Source: Pseudonocardia sp. CNS-004
GTDB taxonomy: Bacteria; Actinomycetota; Actinomycetes; Mycobacteriales; Pseudonocardiaceae
DNA length: 64,000 nt
Direction: 5' to 3'
Assembly: GCA_001942185.1 (NCBI GenBank)
Contig: MKJV01000063.1
Span: 90,715 to 154,714, forward strand
Under the pieces are notes generated by a model. The model was not told the DNA's origin, ran no database searches, and saw only the letters and a program-made list of their open reading frames with translations. Both the position numbers and the translations under genes were made by a program. How positions within the stretch are numbered: position 1 is the first letter of the stretch; each line of letters begins with the position of its first letter. Below, one piece after another: positions 58,303-64,000 of this stretch.

Positions 58303-58854
58303 TCACGCGGCGAACCGATACCTCAGGATGACAATTCCGTTCTTGAGCGTCAGCGTCTCGTTGAGCGCGAATCGACCGGTTGAACCTGCGCGATTCAGGA
58401 GATCGTCCGACGATCGGGCTCCGATGAAGAACGGGTGCACCCACAGATGCAGCTCGTCGAGCAGGCCGGCGCCCATCAGCGCCTGCGCGAGCGGCCCGAA
58501 GCCGTACTGCACGATATCGGCACCCGGCTGCGCCTTCAGCTCGGTGATGGCCGCAACAGGATCGCTGTCGACGATGACCGTGTTCTGCCACTCCGGGTCC
58601 TTCAGGGTCGACGAAACGACGTACTTGGGCATCGCATTCATCCGATCGGCAAGCGGATCGCCGGCGAGCGACATCCACACCGGCGCGAACACGTGGTACG
58701 TGCGTCGGCCCATCACTACCGCATCGCAGGCCTTGAGCAATTCGGCCTGCACAGCGTTGCCGTCCTCGCTGAACCCACCCGTCGACGGCCAGTCCTGAGG
58801 GCTCTCGATGACGCCATCGAGGGTGACGTAGGTGGAGTTCACGATCCGGCGCAT
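58303..58854 (-). CDS. Dihydrofolate reductase-fold (RibD C-terminal family) protein
   Basis: Protein of 183 residues, intact. The N-terminal MRRIVNSTYVTLDGVIESPQDW, the central MGRRTYHVFAPVW and the later DIVQYGFGPLAQALMGAGLLDELHLWVHP are the family pattern. The start is ATG 58854, with AAGGAA upstream; the ATG at 58878 precedes that site. It is a second member of this family in the window (compare 13801) and is distinct in sequence. The substrate is unknown. Confidence 0.87.
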   Translation of the reverse strand: MRRIVNSTYVTLDGVIESPQDWPSTGGFSEDGNAVQAELLKACDAVVMGRRTYHVFAPVWMSLAGDPLADRMNAMPKYVVSSTLKDPEWQNTVIVDSDPVAAITELKAQPGADIVQYGFGPLAQALMGAGLLDELHLWVHPFFIGARSSDDLLNRAGSTGRFALNETLTLKNGIVILRYRFAA

Positions 58855-58938
58855 GACACTGTTCCTTTGTTTGATCACCTTGGTGCGCGAGAGAACGTAC
58901 CCGTCACCGAGGGGCGGAGTCTTGTACCGAACCGCAGA

Positions 58939-59684
58939 TCACAACGCGAGGAACGCCTCGCCCCGCGCCAACTCGCCCGGGGTGTAACCGATCATGCGAC
59001 GCACCGAACGGGTCAAGTGCGGCTGGTCGTGGTAGCCCGCGGCGATGACGACCTCGCCGATCGCCGCGCCGGCGCGCAGCAGCCCGGCGGCCGTGCGGGC
59101 CCGCTCGATCGCCAGCAGCGTGCGGCGGGGAAGCCCGGCTGCGCGCGCGAAGCGGCTCTGCGCTGTACGTGCGGGGACCTTGCGGGAGGCGACGCCGTGC
59201 CACATCTCCTCGACGAGTGGATCGACGACCAGCAGGCCGGCCCGCCGAAGGCGGTCGAGGAACACGTCGAGGTTCTGGGGCGTCGGCATCTCCCAGGCCT
59301 GCCCGTCGAGCAGGATCCGGCCGCCGTCCATGACCGGGAGCACCGCATCGCGTAGGTCCGACAACCTGCTGGGCGGGAACGCGGGCAGGTAGGTGCCGAC
59401 CCGGAAGTCCACCCCGAAGTACTCGGAGTCGCGGGGACACGACAGCTCGGTCGCCTTCCTCGCCGGACCCCGCAGGTGGACCACCGTGCTGCCACCGGAC
59501 CGTGCGAACCCGATGCCGACCGGATGGAGGCCAGCGAGCTGAACGCGGTCGCGCGGTCGCACTCCGCCGCCCACACCCGCTCGATCGGGCCGTCGGAACC
59601 GCTGACGACCCTGCTGCTCAGACCCGTCCCGCGCGGCGCGGCCACGGCCGATCGTCGCGCTGCGCTCGAACCGCCGCTGGTCAT
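58939..59684 (-). CDS. AraC-type helix-turn-helix regulator (frame broken)
   Basis: About 248 residues. The C-terminal double helix-turn-helix is ARAAGLPRRTLLAIERARTAAGLL and GEVVIAAGYHDQPHLTRSVRRMIGYTPGEL. The N-terminal part (SDGPIERVWAAECDR, HLRGPARKATEL) resembles the DUF6597 sensor domain. The two parts are in different frames; a missing C near 59562 explains the break. The start is uncertain; ATG 59684 is proposed, without a good ribosome-binding site. Confidence 0.78.
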
Positions 59685-59897
59685 GTCGCCGGCTCGACCG
59701 CCGGTGCGGTCACCGCGGCAGCGAAGGCCGAGGCCCGCACAGTCCTGCTCGCCATCATCGGACCTTCTCCTTGGATCGACATGCTCGCGGGGGTTCGGCC
59801 AGGACGAACCTCCGTCGATGCGCAGCGGACCGGCCCGAGCATGCCAGCGAGGCGCGGTGGCACGACCGAGGCCGGGCCGCAGATCATCGCCACCGCG

Positions 59898-59995
59898 TCC
59901 GACTACGTCGACACTGCCGTGGTGTTCCGGCAGTACAGCTGCCCGTCCTGCTGGACGGCCCTGTCCTCCGCGGTCGTCCCGGCCGACCACCCGGA
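59898..59995 (+). pseudogene. Possible relic of an acetone/acetophenone carboxylase small subunit-like protein
   Basis: About 32 residues (ASDYVDTAVVFRQYSCPSC, then WTALSSAVVPADHPD) resemble the zinc-finger-like end of acetone or acetophenone carboxylase gamma-type subunits, where C-P-x-C is conserved. Flanking sequence in the same frame is not protein-like. The rest of 59685-60115 holds nothing I recognise. Weak evidence. Confidence 0.35.
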
Positions 59996-60115
59996 CGCCA
60001 CCACCACCCTCGGGCGGTCGACCGTCACCGCCGGCTACTACGCCGCCGACGCGCCCGCCGTGTCTCGGTCATTCGTGGCGGCGAGCGTCTGGTTGCCGAG
60101 TGCGGCGAGGGCCGT

Positions 60116-60505
60116 TCAGCGATCCGGTGCAGCGCCGCCGGGCGTCTTCTCGCCCGCCTCGATCCGGAACGGGTAGCGGTTGGTCGCCGGCGGTGTCGGG
60201 CAGATCGGGAAGAAGTCCCCGAAGGCGCACGGCAGGTTGACGGCCCGGTTGAAGTCGAGCGTGACGGTGCCGTCCTCGGCCGGGGCCGGGATGTCGAGCG
60301 CCGCCCGGCCGGGTAGGTGGTGTCGCCGCTGGTCGCGTCGGCGAGGACGGTGGTGTGCCGTCCTGTCGAACCGGCGTGGCGTGTCGTCGAGCCAGTTCAC
60401 GGCCACGGCGGACAGCCAGTTGTGGGGCTGTGCGAGCCACTGCTCCCAGCCGGCCCGCCACGCCTCCCAGTCGGCGCGGTAGGTCTCGGTCACGGGGGTT
60501 GTCAT
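60116..60505 (-). pseudogene. DUF1684 gene with a large internal deletion
   Basis: The first 47 residues (YRADWEAWRAGWEQWLAQPHNWLSAVAVNWL) and the last 55 (AEDGTVTLDFNRAVNLPCAFGDFFPICPTPPATNRYPFRIEAGEKTP) match the two ends of DUF1684 proteins. Roughly 130 central residues are missing. In another frame at about 60350-60310 the bases read ADATSGDTTYPAGR, the family sequence just before the C-terminal part, so a single-base break follows the deletion. The residues that form the core of the fold are lost, and the gene is unlikely to work. Confidence 0.7.
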
Positions 60506-60550
60506 CGGCGTACTCCTCTTCTCGGACGTGCGAGGTCGGCGAGGGGGCGC

Positions 60551-61957
60551 TCAGCGGGCGGCGGTCGGCTGTGCCCATACCGCGAACAGCACCAGTGCGA
60601 GCAGCGGGAAGGCGGTGGCGACGGTGAGCGCGGTGGCGATGCCGATCGCCGTGCCGGACCCGGCGGCGGTGCCCGCGAACACGGTCGACAGGACCGCGAG
60701 CCCCGCGGCCCCGCCCAGCTGTTGCATCGCCTGGTTCAGGCCGGAGGCGGCCCCGACGTGCTCGCGCGGGGCGCTGTGCATGATCACCGCGGTGAGCGGG
60801 GCGATCGTGAGACCTGCGCCCAGACCCAGCAGCAGGAACGGGCCGAACAGCCCGTCCAGGTAACCGCTGTCGGGCGTCAGGCGCGACATCCACCCCAGGC
60901 CGGTCAGGAGGCCGACCATCCCGGCCGACCCGACCACACGTTCCCCGTAGCGGGTCACCAACCTGCTGACCGTCAGGTTGGTGGTCAGCATGCCTACCGT
61001 GAACGGCAGCACCGACAGGCCGGTCTGCAGCGGGCTGAACCCCAGGACGCCCTGGGTGTAGAGCGCGGCGAAGTAGAGGAACCCGAACTGGCCCGCCGGG
61101 ATCAGCATCATCGCCAGCAGCGGAGCGGCGCCGGACATGCTCGTGAAGAACGTCAGCGGCACCACCGGCACCCCGTGACGCCGCTCGGTCAGCACCAGCG
61201 CCAGAAGGCCGGCCCCGGCCACCACGAACGACGCGATCACCGGTGCGCTCGCCCAGCCCTGTTCGGCGGCCGACGTCAGGCCGTGGACCAGCGCCAGCAT
61301 GCCGATCGTGGAGAACACCGCCCCACCGACGTCGAGCCGCCCCCGGTGGCGGTCGGTCTCGGGGACCAGCGCGCGGACGCCGAAGAACACCAGCGCCCCG
61401 ATCGGAACGTTGACGAACATCACCCACTCCCACCCGAGGCCGGAGGTCAGCGCACCGCCCAGGGACAGCCCGAGACCGGCACCGAGCCCGATCGACAGGA
61501 CGAACAGCGACATCGCCCTCGCCCGCTGCACCCCCGGCTGCGTGATCGCCATCAGCAGCACCAGCGTGCTGGGTGCCGCGAGGGCCGCGCCGACGCCCTG
61601 CAGGACACGTGCCGCGATCAGCATCCCCGGTGTGAGGGCCAACCCGCCGAGGGCGGACGCGGCGGCGAAGACGGAGATCCCGACCAGCAGTGCCCGCCGG
61701 GGGCCGATGATCGCGCCCACCCGGCCGCTCAGCAGGACCAGCCCGCCGAAGGCCAGCGCGTAGGATGTCACCACCCACGACAGGCCCGCCGCGGAGAAGC
61801 CGAGCTCGTCCCGGATCACGGGCAGGGCGACGTTCACCACGCTGTTGTCGATCACCAGCGTCACCTGCATCAGGGTCAGCACCAGCACCGATGCGTAGTG
61901 CCGTCGTGGCGGGCCGAGCGCAGACGGGTCGGTCACGCCGGCAGTCGGTTGCACCAT
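60551..61957 (-). CDS. MFS drug-efflux transporter, EmrB/QacA type
   Basis: Fourteen-helix proton antiporter of 468 residues with an unbroken frame. Signatures are TLVIDNSVVNVALPVIRDEL in helix 1, LSGRVGAIIGPRRALLVG in loop 2-3 and ARVLQGVGAALAAPSTLVLL in motif C. The start is ATG 61957, with GAGGAG upstream; a GTG at 61975 precedes that site. It lies 111 bases downstream of the XRE-cupin regulator on the same strand, and a CGCAAA half-site like that regulator's operator occurs at 62050. Confidence 0.92.
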   Translation of the reverse strand: MVQPTAGVTDPSALGPPRRHYASVLVLTLMQVTLVIDNSVVNVALPVIRDELGFSAAGLSWVVTSYALAFGGLVLLSGRVGAIIGPRRALLVGISVFAAASALGGLALTPGMLIAARVLQGVGAALAAPSTLVLLMAITQPGVQRARAMSLFVLSIGLGAGLGLSLGGALTSGLGWEWVMFVNVPIGALVFFGVRALVPETDRHRGRLDVGGAVFSTIGMLALVHGLTSAAEQGWASAPVIASFVVAGAGLLALVLTERRHGVPVVPLTFFTSMSGAAPLLAMMLIPAGQFGFLYFAALYTQGVLGFSPLQTGLSVLPFTVGMLTTNLTVSRLVTRYGERVVGSAGMVGLLTGLGWMSRLTPDSGYLDGLFGPFLLLGLGAGLTIAPLTAVIMHSAPREHVGAASGLNQAMQQLGGAAGLAVLSTVFAGTAAGSGTAIGIATALTVATAFPLLALVLFAVWAQPTAAR

Positions 61958-62068
61958 GTCGATCTCACTCCTCACGGCACCGGACGTCCGCCGGGCTCGT
62001 GGAGGCTCAAACCGATCGCTGCCTGACCTGATCCAAAGCTTGTCAAAACCGCAAAAGTTGCCCTGGGA

Positions 62069-62644
62069 TCAGCTCGTGCGCACGTGCATCCGCTGGCCCT
62101 GCTGCCCGAAGATGATGAGCAGCTCGAGGGGCTTGTTGCCGGCGTTGGCGAGGGCGTGCGGGACACGGGTGTCGAACTCGGCGGCCTCACCGGCGTCCAG
62201 CAGGAAGTCCTCTGCGCCGAGAGCGAGCCGCAGCGTGCCTGCGAGGACGTACAACCACTCGTGGCCCTCGTGCACCTGCTGGTCGAGCCGCTCGGGGACC
62301 TTTGCGGGTACCGGCAGGACCTGTTTGAACGCGTGGAGACCGCCGGGATCCCGCGACAGCGGCACCCACACCACGCCGTCGCGGTTCACCGGGCGCGGGT
62401 GGATGCGCGGATCTGCCGTCGCCGGCGCACCGACCAGTTCGTCGAGCGACATGCGGTACGCCCGTGCCAGGGGCAGCAGTACCTCCAGCGTGGGACGCCG
62501 CCGGCCCGATTCGATGCGGGACAGTGTGCTGACCGACATCCCCGTCAGCTCCGCGAGCCGTTCCAGGGTTGCGCCGCGCTGCTTGCGGATGGCGCGCAGC
62601 CGTGGCCCGACCGCATCGAGGGTGGCATCGAGTTCGTCGCCCAT
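62069..62644 (-). CDS. XRE-family regulator with C-terminal cupin domain
   Basis: Regulator of 191 residues, intact. The N-terminal helix-turn-helix is LRAIRKQRGATLERLAELTGMSVSTLSRIESGRRRPTLEVLLPLARAY; the C-terminal cupin has HEGHEWLYVLAGTLRLALG and AGEAAEFDTRVPHALANAG. Such MocR-unrelated XRE-cupin proteins sense small ligands and regulate catabolism or efflux. ATG 62644. A perfect inverted repeat lies 9 bases upstream. Its neighbours are the MFS pump and the divergent flavodoxin-fold gene, both likely targets. Confidence 0.9.
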   Translation of the reverse strand: MGDELDATLDAVGPRLRAIRKQRGATLERLAELTGMSVSTLSRIESGRRRPTLEVLLPLARAYRMSLDELVGAPATADPRIHPRPVNRDGVVWVPLSRDPGGLHAFKQVLPVPAKVPERLDQQVHEGHEWLYVLAGTLRLALGAEDFLLDAGEAAEFDTRVPHALANAGNKPLELLIIFGQQGQRMHVRTS

Positions 62645-62652
62645 GGAGTCAG

Positions 62653-62669
62653 TTTGCGCTTTCCGCAAA
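62653..62669. promoter_or_regulatory. Perfect inverted repeat, probable XRE operator
   Basis: TTTGCG and CGCAAA with a five-base spacer CTTTC, directly upstream of the XRE-cupin start and 93 bases from the divergent flavodoxin-fold gene. A matching CGCAAA half-site lies before the MFS gene at 62050-62055, which supports shared control. Confidence 0.65.
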
Positions 62670-62761
62670 TCGCCTTCTCCCTGCGAGCCCGGCGACGGAA
62701 GCCCCGACCGACCGATTGACCGGCCGATGCGGCAGGGGCCGCGGCGTCTCAGACTCGGCGC

Positions 62762-63520
62762 GTGAGCCACTCCGCACGAGGTCGAGGATCCGCCGGTCCG
62801 GACGCGGTCCCGGAGGAGCCCGACTTCTCCGGGCTGCGCGCGACGTACATCAACTGCACCCTCAACCGCTCCCCCGGCCGCAGCCACACCCAGGGCGTGA
62901 TCGACCGCAGCGTCGCGATCATGGAGGCGAACGGGGTCACCGTGGACCAGTTCCGCGCCGTCGACCACGACATCGCCACCGGCGTCCGCCCGGACATGAC
63001 CGAGCACGGGTGGGACACCGACGAGTGGCCCGCGCTGCTGACCCGGGTGCTGGCCGCCGACATCCTGGTCATCGGCGGGCCGATCTGGCTCGGCGACAAC
63101 AGCTCCGTGACCCGCCGGGTGATCGAGCGGCTCTACGGCTACTCCGGGGTGCTCAACTCCCGCGGCCAGTACGCCTACTACGGGCGGGTCGGCGGCTGCC
63201 TGCTCACCGGCAACGAGGACGGGCTCAAGCACTGCGCCATGAACATCCTGTTCAGCCTGCAGCACATCGGGTTCACCGTCCCGCCCCAGTCCGACGCGGG
63301 CTGGCTCGGCGAGGTCGGGCCCGGCCCCTCCTACCTCGACGAGGGCTCCGGCGGCCCGGACAACGACTTCACCAACCGCAACATCGCGTTCATGACCTAC
63401 AACCTGCTCCACCTCGCGTCGATGATCCGACGCGCCGGTGGCTTCCCGGCCTACGGCAACCAGCGCACGGCCTGGGACGCCGGCACCCACCCCGACCACG
63501 CCAACCCGGAGTACCGCTGA
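62762..63520 (+). CDS. Flavodoxin-fold NAD(P)H-dependent oxidoreductase
   Basis: Protein of 252 residues, intact, starting at GTG 62762. The FMN phosphate-binding loop is NCTLNRSPGRSHTQGVID near residue 30, and the conserved GGPIWLGDNSSVTRRVIERLYGYSG matches NADPH-dependent FMN reductase-like flavodoxins; VGGCLLTGNEDGLKHCA is the third conserved loop. The substrate is unknown. It is divergent from the XRE-cupin regulator and precedes a GNAT gene by 34 bases. Confidence 0.87.
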   Translation: MSHSARGRGSAGPDAVPEEPDFSGLRATYINCTLNRSPGRSHTQGVIDRSVAIMEANGVTVDQFRAVDHDIATGVRPDMTEHGWDTDEWPALLTRVLAADILVIGGPIWLGDNSSVTRRVIERLYGYSGVLNSRGQYAYYGRVGGCLLTGNEDGLKHCAMNILFSLQHIGFTVPPQSDAGWLGEVGPGPSYLDEGSGGPDNDFTNRNIAFMTYNLLHLASMIRRAGGFPAYGNQRTAWDAGTHPDHANPEYR

Positions 63521-63554
63521 CCGGCGCGACAGCCGACCACGAGGAGGACGTCAC

Positions 63555-63854
63555 ATGATCGTCGTGACCGACAATCGCTCTGCCAACCGGTTCGAGGCCC
63601 GCGACGGCGAGACCTTGGCCGGTTTCGCCCAGTACGCACGGACGTCGGAGCTCCTCGCCTTCGTGCACACCGAGGTCGATCCGGCCTTCGAAGGACGTGG
63701 GGTCGGCTCGTCGCTGGCCCGGGAAGGCATCGCATCGGCGCAGGCGGAAGGGCTCCGAGTGCTCGCGGTGTGCCCGTTCGTCGCCGGCTGGCTGGCCCGC
63801 CACCCGGAGCTCGCCCATCTCGAATACCGGTCCGCCAGCAAGGTCACGGACTGA
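63555..63854 (+). CDS. Small GNAT-fold acetyltransferase (YjdJ-like)
   Basis: Protein of 99 residues, intact, of the compact GNAT group without a full-length N-terminal half. DETLAGFAQY-like strands are followed by LLAFVHTEVDPAFEGRGVGSSLAREGIASAQAEG, which includes the acetyl-CoA-binding R-G-V-G-S loop, and VCPFVAGWLARHPEL at the end. GAGGAGG precedes ATG 63555. The substrate is unknown. It probably shares the transcript of the flavodoxin-fold gene. Confidence 0.87.
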   Translation: MIVVTDNRSANRFEARDGETLAGFAQYARTSELLAFVHTEVDPAFEGRGVGSSLAREGIASAQAEGLRVLAVCPFVAGWLARHPELAHLEYRSASKVTD

Positions 63855-63889
63855 CCGCGCTCCCACACACCCGAAGGACATGACACCGA

Positions 63890-64000
63890 TGACACTGTCG
63901 ACGACGGGCTGGCCGAGCCTGCGGGTCTCGGACTGGACCCCCACCCGCGACACCCTGCACATGTGGACCCAGATCGTGGGCAAGATCCGCATGGCGCACG
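63890..64000 (+). CDS. DUF5996 family protein, 5' part only
   Basis: The gene runs off the right edge after 37 codons. The visible start GWPSLRVSDWTPTRDTLHMWTQIVGKIRM is characteristic of DUF5996, a family of unknown function. ATG 63890 is preferred, since the GAAGG lies 11 bases before it; the in-frame ATG at 63881 is only two bases from it. It probably continues the operon of 62762 and 63555. Confidence 0.8.

Noticed and set aside
59681..59893. Minus-strand open frame of about 70 codons before the AraC gene
   Set aside because: No ribosome-binding site, no recognisable family and composition like antisense reading.
1..64000. tRNA, rRNA, CRISPR array, phage genes, transposases or integrases
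   Set aside because: Looked for on both strands; no cloverleaf-like GTTCRA segments in context, no regularly spaced repeats, and no recognisable transposase or integrase sequences.

Overview
The window is high-GC DNA with dense genes, many GTG starts and many ATGA/GTGA four-base gene overlaps. The protein families (ECF41-type sigma factor, BTAD regulator, DUF3040, DUF3159, DUF5996, P450 plus small ferredoxin, many SDRs and MFS pumps) point to an actinomycete chromosome, most like a Pseudonocardiales-type soil organism; the genus is an inference. I see no rRNA, tRNA, CRISPR array, phage or transposase.

A caution applies throughout. About 30 single-base frame breaks interrupt otherwise well-conserved genes. 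Wherever I compared the break with the expected family sequence, one C or G was usually missing from a short C/G run. I read these mainly as homopolymer errors in the source sequence, so each broken gene is annotated as one locus with the break noted. Separately, several loci look like genuine relics: truncated or internally deleted genes, some fused in place to fragments of unrelated families (13249-13715, 14413-14871, 16758-16973, 24149-24967, 27911-28225, 59898-60505).

Layout. 106-3911: a PaoABC-type aldehyde oxidoreductase (FAD/4Fe-4S, Tat-exported 2Fe-2S and molybdenum subunits). 4271-6003: divergent LysR and SDR. 6291-9388: ECF41-type sigma factor operon (sigma, DUF4166, TetR) divergent from an SDR, with a very good ECF41 promoter match. 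9527-13232: a second, unrelated three-subunit molybdenum hydroxylase. 13249-17820: relics, TetR, NmrA-like protein, a dispersed palindromic repeat and a long non-coding stretch. 17821-22728: a translationally coupled five-gene operon (flavin monooxygenase, free-standing adenylation enzyme, carrier protein, formyltransferase, GNAT-like protein). This looks like a trans-acting version of the formylating NRPS initiation module and is the best candidate for an undescribed biosynthetic system. 22903-28225: dehydrogenases, cupin, HxlR, SnoaL and relics.

28481-36092: a stress/carbon-storage-like block (DUF2252, DUF3040, GH15, G6PDH-like, ClC, M48 protease). 36231-39150: MarR-controlled P450, ferredoxin and DUF3159. 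39180-45394: zinc alcohol dehydrogenase, SDR, an unusual molybdopterin oxidoreductase without N-terminal cluster cysteines, and an epimerase. 45412-46413: DUF1059 and a BTAD regulator.

46472-55245: a TetR-controlled catabolic operon (aryl-acid AMP ligase, aryl-CoA-type FAD monooxygenase, VOC protein, unknown small protein, maleate isomerase-like enzyme, alpha/beta hydrolase) with a divergent aromatic-acid MFS transporter. It plausibly activates, hydroxylates, cleaves and funnels an aromatic acid to maleate/fumarate. 55367-64000: LysR/MFS pair, GNAT, RibD/DHFR-like protein, AraC, relics, a second multidrug MFS with an XRE-cupin regulator, flavodoxin-fold protein, GNAT and a DUF5996 gene running off the right edge.
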